From: Neckera pumila
Lineage: Eukaryota > Streptophyta > Bryopsida > Hypnales > Neckeraceae
DNA: 64,000 nucleotides
Direction: 5' to 3'
Assembly: GCA_963969595.1 (NCBI GenBank)
Contig: OZ018409.1
Span: 24,193,282 to 24,257,281, forward strand
Positions 1 to 12,131 of this stretch are shown in pieces (positions within the stretch are counted from its first letter, which is position 1; each line of letters opens with the position of its first letter). The translations under genes and the position numbers were made by a program. The notes beneath the pieces were generated by a model. That model did not search any database. It was not told the origin of the DNA and saw only the letters and a list, made by a program, of their open reading frames with translations.

Positions 1-1865
1 GATGGAGTACAAAAATTTATGTATGGACAAGGATCGAGACAAGGATTGATTTCCAAAGTACGACAGAGGAATTTGCTTGTGGTTGGAGACTAAAGACGGG
101 CATTCCAAAGTGTCAAGCAGTAGTCCGCCACTGTTGGCTCCACAACAGATGTGTTCCTTTGATGAGATTAAAAAGGGTTTGAATGGTTTCATTAAACACT
201 AGAGCAGAATGGCAAACAATGACAATTCTAGAAAGTTCAAGAAGAAGAAGAATTCCATAACTGATCACTAGAAAGCTATGAGAACCACTTTGGATGCACT
301 TTTGGTAGTGCATGAGACATTGAAGGATGGATTTTGACCGTCTTCTACAATCACCAATGAAGAAGAAGACCGGAGGCGATAGGAGGGCACATTAGGTGAA
401 GAGTTTGCAAAGAACGCACCCTTTGTTGGACGTAGACATGACTAACCATATTTTTTGTTTCGTGTTGCTTACAATACATTTGCAGATTATTTTGTTGTGG
501 TGCGCCCCGATGATGATGAACCGAAGCTGTTTTGACTTGTTAGGGTGCTCACAAATCCGGATCCGAGGCAAGTTCATTTGATCCAAATTCAATATTGGAT
601 GTCTGCTTCAGGTTCCCACATCAGGATAAATATGTATGCTAGAGCCTAGATGGGACACAAAACAAGGAATATAAATATGACGCGGGATTGAGTAATACCC
701 CTGAACTTGTCAAATATAGTGTTGGATTGAGAATCCTTTGCCTTAGGAAAACACTGGGTTTCTAGCTACAATTAGATTCTTAGGACATAAGGGTATAAAT
801 TAATAAGATGTACCATCTCAAAATAAGATAAACTCATAAAAGATTGAAATATTTTTTGCCATATTTTCATAAAAAACTAACTTCACAATATACATCCTCC
901 AAAATTCTTAGCTTTAGAAAACAAAAGCTTTGTTGTCAAAAATCCGTCAAAGTTGAGATTATCTTTAAAATTTAAATTTGGTAACTACTTTACACCCCTT
1001 TTATTTTAAACTTGTATCTCTTTCATAACAACTCCAAATGAAGAGCACCATATCTTCAAAGAAAGCTCATAATTTTATACACAATTCTTTGAAAATTTAA
1101 ACTCATAAACATTGTGACCAAACTTCTACAAGCGCCCAAAGTTTTGATCCTCAATCCTAATAGGCAGCAAACCTTCTCTCACTTCCCTATTTATAACTTT
1201 TGCATCCAAACTCCAAACCGAGCGTATCATACATTTTTGAAATTAAAAAAAAAAAAACTTTCTCACAAATTTTCATTGCAAAATTGTAATACACAGCTGC
1301 ACAATATCACTCCTCAAAATCAAGGTATTGCATAAACAAACTACAAAGGAGGAGGGAAAAACCCTTGATTCCTTATCCTCCCTAGAAGGACCACATTAGC
1401 CTATACTTATGCCACATGGGCATTTATTTTTCATTGGCTATCCCCTTTGACCTCCATACAACCTTATCTACTTTTCATCTCTCCCTTCAATTTAGCCAAA
1501 AGCCATCTAAAGTCCACCAAAAGGTAAACTATTTCTATCTTTCATTTTTTAACTTCAAACATACAAAATAAAGTTTTAAAACACTTCTAAATACTAACAT
1601 ATAGGTGTTCGCCTTAAACATACATTTATTAGAGGTAAAAAATAAAGTTCTAAGAGAAGTATCACTCCATCTGCAAAAACTTAAGGATGCATTTAACAAT
1701 AGTTGCGATATAATCTGCATGGTCTACTTTGATAAAAGGATCTAATGCTGGTGGCCACAGCTTCTTTTTATATGAAGTAGTATTGGTCACTGTTCAAACC
1801 CTCAAAACATCCTTCAAATGTAATTTTTTGGCTATCAGGTTGAATACATCCAACTTATAATAGGA
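1..1865. other. AT-rich intergenic DNA, no gene recognised
   Basis: Only short open frames without domain character are present on either strand. Base composition is AT-rich apart from the first few hundred bases, which could be a decayed transposon but show no motif I can name. No RNA gene or clear terminal repeats were seen. Confidence 0.5.
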
Positions 1866-2099
1866 TCACCAACGTCCAAGCGTTGCGCTGAAGATTCCCA
1901 TGCCATCACTACTTCACACAAGGTTGTTTTGATCGTCGAGAAGGCCCAGCTTCATCTTTTGGGCGCTTATGAGGCAATGCAAGTTTTAATGGCAGAAGAG
2001 GTTGATCCAGCAATTGAGACAAAAGACATGCAAATCCCAATTTTGATTGAGGCTCTTCATTTTATGACTCAAAATCCCCCCTCTAGTTTGACATACTAA
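1866..2099 (+). other. Exon-like open stretch, 77 codons, unrecognised
   Basis: An open frame runs 77 codons to a TAA at 2097-2099 and is preceded by an AG that could act as a splice acceptor. Composition is markedly more coding-like (GC-richer, mixed residues including an EKAQLHLLGAYEAM stretch) than the AT-rich flanks. There is no early ATG and no upstream exon was found, so this may be an exon remnant or a transposon-carried gene piece. I do not recognise the family. Confidence 0.25.
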
Positions 2100-2428
2100 A
2101 AGCCAAAGTGAAAAACAACAAAAATTTCATCAATTTAATGAAGCTCTTGGACGATTCCCTCTTCTTTATAATTTGTCCGTCAGATTATAGAAGAAGTGTC
2201 ACCTTGAATCTTCTCCAAGTGATGTCATCTTTTGTATTATATTATTATAATGAAATCCAATCAAATAACATATATACACATATTTTATAAAATGTATGCA
2301 TTTGCAACGCGACAACGGATTGCATCATAATAGCTTTGAAACCATGTGGAAAAAAAGGGATTGAAGATAGACCTCAAGTTATCACTAGAATTACAATTTT
2401 CAAACCACTAATCAACATCATCAAATCA

Positions 2429-3354
2429 TTAACCCCTGAAGGTCCATTGTCCCTTCGGGGGACAAATGGGATTTTGGGCAAATACCTACGGTCTGAACTT
2501 TTGTTGTGATTTTTGGAAACTTTTTTTGAAGGTAGAAAGACTGCTAAGCTTTCGTGGGAATATGACTTTTTTTCAATCGATGCCCGGGAACAAAAATTAT
2601 GCCTAAATAAGCTCAAAATAGGGGAGAAGGGGCAACAATTTTTTTTTCTAGAAATTAAAAAAAAAAATTATAAATTTTTTTCTTATAGATTATATTTTTG
2701 GCTATCTAGAAAGCTTTTATTCATTTCATTTGGATTTTTTATGAGAAAGTTATGGACAATCTTGTTTTGGGGGCAATTAAAGCATCTTCTTGAAAATATA
2801 ACTTGTAGGATTCATTTCAGAATGCAATTTTTGCAATTTAAAAAAAATAAGATTTTGCATGGTTTAGTTTTCTTGCTAGAACAATCTCACCATTGGGATT
2901 AGTACATTTTAATTCCATTTTAGAGATATTATTAATTTAGATTTTCCTTCTATCTTATACCTACTTCTATTTAATAATTTTTTGAAGTATAAAAATTAAG
3001 TTTTTGGAATTTCTTTTTTTTCCTAGATTCTCAATTCAATTCTCCACTATAAAGATTTAAAGCTCAAAACTTTGTAGTGCAAAAATTTTAAGTTAAAAAT
3101 ATTCAAAGTCATAAAATCTAGTCCCGCAATGTGCTGAAAATTTTATTTTTCTCACTTTAAACGCAGATATCTTGGAATTTGTGCGGTCAAAAAATTTGAA
3201 ATTTTTTCCACACATTCTCATACTAGTTTGGAGTAATATCCTATGGTTAGATGTGCAAGAAAAACATTTTTCAGTTTTTTTTACTCTTTGCTATAAAAAT
3301 GGCAGTATTGGGTGAATTTTGGCAAAAAAAAGGTCTTAGGCCTTTAGGGGTTAA
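2429..3354. mobile_element. TTAA-bounded non-autonomous element A (918 bp)
   Basis: The element lies exactly between TTAA at 2429-2432 and TTAA at 3351-3354. It begins CCCCTGAAGGTCCATTGTCC and ends GGTCTTAGGCCTTTAGGGG, so the termini are inverted repeats of the type CCCCTRAAGG. Its body reads as a reverse-complement relative of element C at 27946-28879 (for example the ends carrying GGGACAATGG). No transposase frame is visible; the 129-codon frame inside is lysine/phenylalanine-rich and unlike a protein domain. TTAA target duplication with CCC termini is the piggyBac-superfamily signature. Confidence 0.65.
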
Positions 3355-6166
3355 TGGTAGCCGTCATGTCTCATTCCAACAATGATGCATCCTTGGTAGA
3401 AGTTGAAGATTAGTTTGTAGTTGTGACAGTATATTATTGTTTTAAAATTCAAATAGAATGTGCTTTTGTAATTAAATGTTTTAAAACGTTTGCAAATATA
3501 TGTTGTGTCGTTTCTATTATGATATTCTATCTTTGAAACTTTGTTGATTTCCGTTAATAGTAAACTTTTTTCTTATTATTCAGTTTCCATGTAATGCATT
3601 TTGTTTTTGTTTTTTAAATTCTTTCAGTTCAAATGTATTTCATGTGAAAGTTGGGTATCACAAGTCTATAGAGTAGTGTTTTGATGCAAGCAAGTCTCAA
3701 TTTCAACAAATGTCTCATTTTATGACTCTTTGGTCTATTATATTTCTATATTTATAATATATAAAATATCAAAATTCAAATGTTAATTGCATGTTTTTGC
3801 TACTTTTTTGAGAATTAGCAAAATATACAAAATAATATTTTGACATTTCTAAGCCTCAAATTATTGAAGGATCTCAATTTAATGAACACTCATTTTATTT
3901 TAAATATAGAAGGTATTAAAATGAGATTCTCACTTATCTTGTTTTAACAAATAAAGCCTTGTTTAGTTTAAAAATTGTATATACTTTGCAACCACATCCA
4001 TATGCAACTCAAAACCCTCAATCTCACTCCCTTCAGCCCTCTCTCAACTCTAATGTCCCATTGACCCATTTAATTGGTACATGTTCTATTTGGATATTGA
4101 CATTAGTCCTTGTATTAATGGTTTCACTAGATCATAACTCTAGAGTCAAGGAGGCAAATAAGGATATCTTGCATAGGCTATGAAGGAACTCTCATTTGAT
4201 AAGCTTGAGGGGCAACAACAGAAGATGGGCCACAACCACCACTCGTATATTGTGCAACAACAATAACACCTCCACAATTGCATGTTGTGGATGAGAGATA
4301 ACTCCATACTCTTGTATGATCTTATCTACATGTAGGATGCACATTCTTGCTCTTCCTACACCAATTATATATTCATACAATGACATGGTTTTTAAATAAA
4401 GGCTTGTCTCTTCCTTCCAGATTTCACTTCTTTCAGTAACTTTTCCCATACAAATTCAACTCATACGCCTTCCTCATGTTCTCAGTATTTCTAGCCTATG
4501 CAATGCCCAACCCTCAAGCCAATAGTACAATTCAAGCAAACCAAGGGCAGGCACACAACCTCCCAAACATAAGCAAAAGCGGACAATCCACTCAAAAAAA
4601 GATCTCATTTAATTTTGGAGCCTCCAATTTATTTCAATAGAAGACCTAACACATTCAAATGGATAGTGGACCGGTGGATCCGGCCTTTTTTTGAGAATGA
4701 TGGTACTTGTACATTGCTCCAAACTTATACGTTCTCATCTTTAAATAAATTCATATTGAACACATTACACAATAATACACCAAATGAATGTCAATGACCA
4801 CCTTCTTCCATTCCTTTGCTGTGGCAGTCTCTCCATTGTTACAAGAGGACCTGCTTATTGATTGCCAAATTTGAATTCCGCATCATTCACCAACCCACCT
4901 ACTATAGTTATTGAATTGACCCTTACAATAGGGGTTTGAACAATAAAATAAATACAAGACTTTCTTTGCTAATAGTAATCAATCTTCAATTATTACAAGT
5001 ACTATCAATTCTTTGGCTATGCAAAATTGATTTGGATCCGACTTTGAGTCTAATTTGACATAATTTTCCTAGTAGTCATAAGATTGCTAACTTGAGCTAT
5101 AGCCATTCATTCTAAATGATAAATAAAAAATAACTATACCTAATTTCTACACCAACCTAAATTTGACACTTCAAAATCATGAAAACAAATGCAAATTGAT
5201 TTTAAATCTTTCACAAGATGCACATATTTATTTGAAGATATATCCCACCTCAATCTTAGATCTTGTGTTGGTTTTCAATCTTACCTTCAAACCCTTTACC
5301 CTTAGTATTAGGCAATGATGGAAAAGAGTGGAGCACCATGCTTGAAGGGTGTATTTTTGTACATTCAATATTACATAACACCCCAACCTATAGACATGGA
5401 ATCCATTGTAGCAAGTCATAGTATTTCCAATAGTCGAGTGTTAAAGATAGTATTTCAATAATGGGACAATTAAAAATACTATAGATCCCAATGTTTTTGA
5501 TAGAGTGATATGGAAGAAGGAAGTTGACACTTGACCCCCTATTACTATCCTAAAGGTCCACACGTTCCAAAAGTGGATGTATCTTAGTCAACCTTGATTG
5601 TAACTTTCAATTATAACCATTTTTGGTGTCTAATTTAAACTAAGAAAATGAAATTTGATAAGATCTTTTTCTACTTAATTTTAAAATATTGAAAAAGTCC
5701 AAAAATTGAAAGAATTATTGCAATTGCAAGCTCTATGTATTAAAATCCAAATAACACAATATGTTGTGATTGTTCATATATTTTTCCCTTATGTAATAGA
5801 TTTTCAGTTTAAATTATAAAATTTATTTTTTCATTCTAACCTTCATTTATTGTAAAATATTTAGATTATTTTAATTTATATATTATAATTTATATATCAA
5901 TTCTATTTCCATCTTTAATTTCTAAAAATCACAATGATTTAATTTTTCCATCAATTTTTTTGAAAAAAAAATTGATTAAATAAAAAACACATTGTTTTGC
6001 TAACAAAAAATATCAAAATTTTATACATCAATGTAATAAAAGGACAAATTTGGTTTTATGGCCAAATTTGACTTCAAGGTTTTTCTTGTAGTTATTTTGG
6101 GTGTAAAAATAAATAACCAATTAATTGAGAATTTTCAAACTATTCTCCATTGCTATTTATACCACT
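3355..6166. other. AT-rich intergenic DNA, no gene recognised
   Basis: Neither strand shows a frame with recognisable domains, good codon structure or consistent splice signals. No RNA gene was identified. Confidence 0.5.
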
Positions 6167-6651
6167 CATTAGGAAAAAGATGAACCTTCAAAAGGGTTGT
6201 TTCCCTTTGAGGGATTCCCTTCAATAGAATTCACAGCCCTTTTGAAAGACAATGGCCATTGTTTGTCATCAATGATGAATAGTGTCTACAATGAATAAAT
6301 ATGAAAAATATGAAAAAATCTAAAAATAATAATAACAAATATTGGAAAAAATTAATAATTAAAAACCAATTCAAAATAATAATTCAAAAATAGCAATCTG
6401 ACATGGCACCATTCATGCCACATCAAATTTAAAACTTCTATAATTTTGTATTTCTTTTAATATTAAAAGAAATTCAATTTTTTCAATTTTTTCAATAATT
6501 GAATTGAATTGTCTTATGCTATTCCGGCTGGGCCAAAGAAGAAGATTTTTTTTTTTAATTTCTTTTCCTTTTCTTCTGGCCAATGTTCCTTATTGTTCCA
6601 TATTGTCTTGGAACTCACAACCGCTTTGAAGTCTCAGTTTTTTTCCTAATG
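6167..6651. mobile_element. MITE with CATTAGG termini and ACGT palindrome core
   Basis: Starts CATTAGGAAAAA and ends TTTTTTTCCTAATG, an inverted terminal pair shared with the cleaner copy at 55197-55474. The interior holds an imperfect palindrome at 6398-6425 (CTGACATGGCA ... TGCCACATCA). The corresponding element of the duplicate is at about 36815-37275. No coding capacity. Confidence 0.5.
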
Positions 6652-8083
6652 TGATAAATTTCAAATAATTTGGATTGTTTTTTGCTATTTAAAAAAAATT
6701 GCAATAAAAATGATAAGAATTACAATTTTTTATGAAACAAAATGCAAATTTCTCACAAAGTGACATACAATGCATAATTTCAAGATATAAAAATATAAGA
6801 TTGATATACAAATGAAATCTAATAGGCTACATTTAGCTCAAATATAATGTTTGACTAGTTGGCGATGGATCTTGTCTTTGAGAAGTTAATATAATATTAA
6901 ATGTTTATCAAGATTATGCTTCCATAGGAGGTAGGAGCCACCTAGTATGGCACCTTTCCAACTAGCTAGCTAATGACTCTCTTGCAACTTTCCATTCATC
7001 CAATGAAGCTTTTTCAATGGATGAAGTTGCAACTAGCGTTGCAACTTTGTAGCCATCCAATCATTCTCTATACATTATAATGAAATTCTTTTCCAAGCAT
7101 TCAGAAAGGCATTATCTCTTCTAGAAGGGGGAATGCTTCAAACTGGTTAACGAATGTTGTGAAGATAGCACCCATTAACCTATAAACAACACTATGGCTA
7201 TTTTTTGGTTGATGAACGATAGAAAATCCTTCTATGCAAGACAAAAGTGCAACTATTCATCTTTGGAATTTTTTGTGAAAAGGGGAGGACTTGGAGAGTA
7301 GCTTGACTTCCAATGAGGGCTACCAACAATTCACACAATGCCAAAAGGGATGGTTTCCAAAAGATTAGATGCAACTACGATTGTAAGTCAACATTTGAGC
7401 TTGGCCCGATTACATTCATTGCAGTCTCTTTGAAGCACTCTCCTTAAATCACTTATTGCTCTCAAAGTCCACATGCAAACACATCAATCCAGCTTCCTCA
7501 CGTACAAGAATTATGCAAACTTGACATCATTACTGCTATGGAATATTGTGCTGAATTTACCACTTCAAGTGGAAACATATACAATACCATACGAGTAGGT
7601 CAGTTTCATAAATAACTAGGCTAAATTTTGATCGTGTCTGAAATTTAAAAAATTCTACAACTATTTCTAGAAATCTGAAAAAATTTCAAGAGAAGATCTG
7701 AGAAAATTTCAAGGGATAATTTGAGAAATTTTCAACTATTCTGAAAATAAGAGAAAATCAAAATAGGTTGCCGAATTGTCGAATTGTGAAAATTAAATAA
7801 TTTCAACAACAAGTTGCCGAATCAGACCTAAACGTCCGGTACACTATCTCCTACATCCAAGAAATGCTAAACTTCTACATTCTAGTTTTACTACAGTGCA
7901 CAGTGCTAACCTTCTACCACTGCCCAATTCGGAGTACTATATTACGTGAGAAAGGAGCTGTATAACTTTTGCAAATGGTATTCAAATCATGCATTCTTTG
8001 GTTCATGGGAATCCTCTTCACTTCCCTAACAAGAACACTTATAAATCAGACGATTCTAGTGATAGAAACCATGCTCAACAACC
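6652..8083. other. Duplicated non-coding DNA 3' of the HAD gene
   Basis: The stretch matches 37280-38230 and 40890-41185 of copy 2 but contains no recognised gene. About 250 bp (roughly 7590-7840, AT-rich, with repeated GAAAATTTCAAG-like words) is present here and absent in copy 2; copy 2 has instead the TTAA-element run at nearly the same place. Confidence 0.5.
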
Positions 8084-9078
8084 TTAACAACCAAGTTGGG
8101 TAGCGAGGGCTGCAAGATCATCAGCCACATAATCCACAGGCACAGACAGGACGGTATCGTGCCCCTGAGTTTTGGGGCGAGACACGTGAGCAGTGGCGAT
8201 CCCGGGGCACGCAGCCAACGCGCCTGCAATGTCATCGCAATGAGCTGCAACAAACAAAGTTTCTTCCACCGGAAACCCCAACCCAGCAACGGCATCACGA
8301 TACACAGCCGCCTTGGGCTTGTAGTCGTGGGAATATTCGCCGCCGAAGATGGCGTCCCACACAATTCCATTGCGACGGGCGAGATCCACCATGATGCGCA
8401 CATGGCCATTCGAAACCGGCGCTATGAGGTGGCGTTCACGAATCCGCTTCAGAGCTTCTGGAACCTCCGGCCACGCATCCAGTTGATGCCAAGCCTGCAA
8501 AACCCAATGGCTCAGTACAACTTTGCGAGGCTAAATCTCGATAATTTCGGACGAATCGGGACACATTCGAACACATCCTGACAAACTTGGGTGAATTCGG
8601 ACAGATTTTGACTAATTGAAGGGGAAATTGAGGTTGGTTAGAGAAAATTTCCGAAGGAAAATTGGTGTAATTGACCAAAAGATGTATCCCGCGCTACCAT
8701 GTGAGAAAAAATCCTGCAAAATTCGCCAACATAGGTGGCCTACACCGAATACTTGAAGAAACTTCACGGAAAAGCAAGAACCCCTGCCTGCACGAGCTTC
8801 TTCTTGGTTGATGTGTCCGTGACAACTCCAAAGTCCGCCAGCACGTCCTCCAAAGTCTCGGCTTCCAGTGTGTCAATGTTAACCCATGCGCGCTCGCCGT
8901 CGCGCACAGGTTTCATTGACGACTGAATGCGCGCGTTCCAGTCTGTAGCAAACGCATCGACATCGAGGGCGTGGTTAGCCAGTAGTCGCAAAAGCTCGCG
9001 AGTGATTCCGGAGTGGCGATCCACCAAGGTCCCAAACGTGTCGAATATAACAGCGCCGAACTTTTTCTGAGACGCCAT
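8084..9078 (-). CDS. HAD-superfamily hydrolase, haloacid dehalogenase type II-like (copy 1)
   Basis: Two exons, complement of 8782-9078 and 8494-8084, joined in phase 0 (donor GGG|GTTCTT, acceptor TTTTGCAG|GCT), encode 235 residues, the usual size of type II 2-haloacid dehalogenases. HAD motifs are in order: nucleophile Asp13 in FDTFGTLVD (motif I), Ser127 in PVSNGH (motif II), Lys158 in YKPKAAVY (motif III) and the acidic motif AAHCDDIAGA with Asp187 (motif IV). In characterised L-2-haloacid dehalogenases motif IV carries Ser and Asn (SSNAWD type); here they are Ala and His, so the true substrate is uncertain. No transit or signal peptide is obvious, suggesting a cytosolic enzyme. The family is mostly bacterial; plant acquisition by transfer followed by intron gain is inference. 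The GST gene diverges from its upstream side. Exon 2 is the same as in copy 2 at protein level. Confidence 0.85.
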
Positions 9079-9856
9079 GGCAACAACAGTCCTAGCTATG
9101 GAAGAGATGAATCAAATTAAGTGATGGATTCAAACAGAAATTGCTGAGTTCTGGATGTGCCGTGGGCTTCAAATGCCTCACCTCTTTGTTGTGGAACATG
9201 TCCACCGTAACCTAATTCTTTGCTGTGTCAATGAAGGGCGACGAAGCCGGAGAGGAAAGCTGTTATTACTTCTGCTAAGCCAAACTTTTCAGTCAAAGGA
9301 CTTGCATGACCCGACTCCATCCTGATTTGAACATCTGGAGATTCCTCTTTGTACCTCACATTGAATATTATCCGTAAGGCCATAGCTTTCCAGGAACGTT
9401 GCCACTCGCTCTGCAGTCTGCACCATGCATGAAGAAGCTCATGCAACCTTATGGGGTTCTAGAAATGGGTGAGCAACGACGTACAGTTTTGGGTCAAAAT
9501 TAAAAAATTAAAAATTAAAATTCAAGCCAATCCCAGCCTGACTCGCAGGTGCGAGATATTCTAGAAATATCCTCACCACCCATAGCCGCCCTGTCCCACA
9601 TGAATGCCAATCAGAACTTACCTCTGCACCTCACTGGCATTCAAACCCTATTGTAGATGAGCACTGCACCTCACCCAGAACATACATCCTCGGCTCCTCT
9701 CGCACTTCAGTTCTATTCATATCCCATTGCATCTCATTACATTAACCCCATCTCTTGGCATTGCATGTCTGGGTCTGGGATCGATCATTGAGAAATTTTT
9801 GGAGCTCGTTTCCAGAGACCTTGAACGAAGTTCTTTGTTGCGACCTTTAAGTGATC
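9079..9856. promoter_or_regulatory. Divergent HAD/GST intergenic region (copy 1)
   Basis: About 0.78 kb separates the HAD start on the minus strand from the GST start on the plus strand, so any promoters must share it. It also contains, on the minus strand at 9228-9446, a coding-like frame related to the one at 42281-42538, so part of it may be a relict exon rather than promoter. No TATA element could be assigned with confidence. Confidence 0.35.
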
Positions 9857-11970
9857 ATGGCGGGGCACAGTGGATTGAAGCTGTATGTAGATCTCTTGTC
9901 GCAACCAGCTCGAGCAGTGACTACTTTTTGCAGGTACTCGTTGGAGAGCGCTCTTGTAAATTTTTGATATTCATGGATGTGTGAATTTTCGTTGCAGTTT
10001 AGAGTTGGTGGTCGAGTTCTGTAGGAGACTGTGGTATCTGAAGAGAATCGGAACTGCGAGCAAGGTAGGGTGGGATATGAAGACAGCTGTTTTGAAGTGA
10101 TTTTGGGGTTTGAATTTCTGAAGTTGGTTCAAATTGCAGGGTTAACAAGATTGAGGCAGAGGAGATCTATGTTGAAGTGGCGAAAGGGGAATGCCGGACT
10201 AAGGAGTTCAAAGGTAAGTGTTCACGCCGCAGTTGGAAACTGCAACCCGAAAATCCCCTTACGGAATTCTTTTTGTTGGTTGCGAAATTGAACTAGGCTT
10301 GTACGTAAAGACTATTCAGTAGATACTGTATTCTGCTAATTGGGGTTCTTCTTGGGATTTTAGATATAAACCCAGATTGTAAGGTTCCTACAATCGTTGA
10401 CGATGGGTTCAGACTTCAAGAGAGGTACGCTTAGTTTCTAGCTCTCAAAGTTTGTTGAGATGTTAATGCGTGCACTTCCTGAAATCCCTAATTTGCGCTG
10501 AAACTTGATTTTGGGGACGTTTTATGAAAGTTTCTCTGCCTCTCTCTTGCACTCACACGAGGTGATATCTGATTGCTCTCGTGCAGCCATGCGATTCTAC
10601 GTTACCTTGCAACGACACGCCATGTGGCAGACCATTGGTACCCTCAAGACCCCAAGAGGCGGGCGCTCATCGACAGCGTCCTGGATTGGCACCACTTAAA
10701 TCTTCGCCGGAATGCATGTACGTTCTCGTAACCCTAATTCTGGAACTGACGCTTGTTTCATTGCAACCCCTTGTACTGGGGCTTTCGTTCAGCCTCTAAC
10801 ATATTACGGAGTAACATTTTTGACCAGTTTTGGGCTTGACTGTACACTTTGCGCTGGTCATAACATTCTTGAACATAACATACTTGGGTAATGTTGGGTT
10901 TTGCACCCTTCCCATTGAGGAGCTGCCTAGTTGTCTTTCGGACACAACATCGAGATCGTGCCAGTCCTTGCAAAGCCTTGTCCTTACTTGTTTAGAATTT
11001 TATAACTCCTTGGGATAGTTCTCTACGTTCATTGAAATTTTGAGTCTATAATGAAAGAAAGTGAGTGGATAACAGGCATTCGAATGTTACGCTTTGCAGT
11101 AAAGACAAATAAATTAATGGAGTAATGTGAGAGCTAGTAATGTTGACAGTCATGTAGGCCCAAGAGTGTGCAACTTTTGGAACCATGTGGCATATTTTTC
11201 AACACTGTAACTTTTGAACCATGATGATTCATGACTCATGAATCAAGAAGTTTGATTTCAATGCTGAACGCAACATATTAGCAGAAGTGCGTCAAGGAAG
11301 GTAGATGTCAAAGAATCACTGAGTCTCGAACACTCTGATTCTCCCTTTAGTAGAAAATGAACCTACGGTATGAGGAAGTGATTTCAAGAGTGTTATGTCT
11401 GCAGTTCCTCTCGTGGTCCACCGTGTGGTTTCACTTCTGCCCGGCATTCCAAAGGGAATTTACCCTGAGCACGACAACGCTGTTGCAGAGGAGTCCAAAA
11501 CTGGACTAACTAAAGCTCTAGAATACATGGAGACAGTGCTTTTGAAGGGACCCAATCAATTTCTTGCAAATGCAGAGGAGGTGTCCATTGCCGACTTGAG
11601 CCTCGTCTGTGAGATCAAGCAGCTGCTGGTATTCTATTCTTTCTCATACCTGGAATTCCTTGCAAGCCTTTGTTAGTACTCCTAATTGTATTGCAAAGTT
11701 ATTCTCTGGATTCTCCTCTTTTACAATGTGCCATGTGACGATGAAAGCAACTGGAGAGGGTTATGTAGAAAGTATGAAGTGTTGATGTGTAAGTATTTGG
11801 ATGTGCAGTGGCTGGAGAGCAGTGACCAGGAAGACTTGCTTGGGTCAAGAATGCGCATTAAAGCGTGGGTGAAAGCTGTGGAAAATGCTACCAACCCAGA
11901 GTTCAATGAAGTGCACAGCAAACTGTACGAAATGGCCAAGAAACTTCATGCGGACAGGGAAGTTCAATGA
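9857..11970 (+). CDS. Theta-class glutathione S-transferase (copy 1)
   Basis: Six exons (9857-9933, 10140-10213, 10364-10424, 10587-10717, 11405-11628, 11809-11970), all with GT-AG introns and consistent phases, encode 242 residues against about 245 for Arabidopsis GSTT1. The N-terminal thioredoxin-like domain has the theta catalytic serine in the context LLSQPARAV (Ser15), the cis-proline loop KVPTIVDD (Pro59) and the glutathione-binding pair QESHAI (Glu70, Ser71). The all-helical C-terminal domain has WYPQDPKRRALI, DSVLDWHHLNLR and SIADLSLVCEIKQL. Theta enzymes conjugate glutathione and often reduce organic hydroperoxides. The C terminus (ADREVQ) is not a peroxisomal PTS1 signal. The exon 4 donor is AT|GTACG where copy 2 has AG|GTACG, a weaker site. 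It converges with the bHLH remnant. Confidence 0.9.
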
Positions 11971-12131
11971 CAAGCCGGCCTGTGAGGTACTCATTCTAAA
12001 GAATCAGCTTCTTTATAGAAGGCTTTTTTGATTTGCAGACTGTTGTTAGTGATCAATAAACTACATGTAGAAGATCTTTGCCAAAATTTTACATGAGGTA
12101 CCTCATGTTGGGATATACTGCGAGTGTGTAT

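Noticed and set aside
2513..2902. 129-codon plus-strand frame
   Set aside because: Lies inside TTAA element A, is Lys/Phe-rich and not kept in the related element C.
8096..8581. 161-codon plus-strand frame (also at 41198-41683)
   Set aside because: It is antisense to HAD exon 2, whose minus-strand frame carries the HAD motifs; it has no domain of its own.
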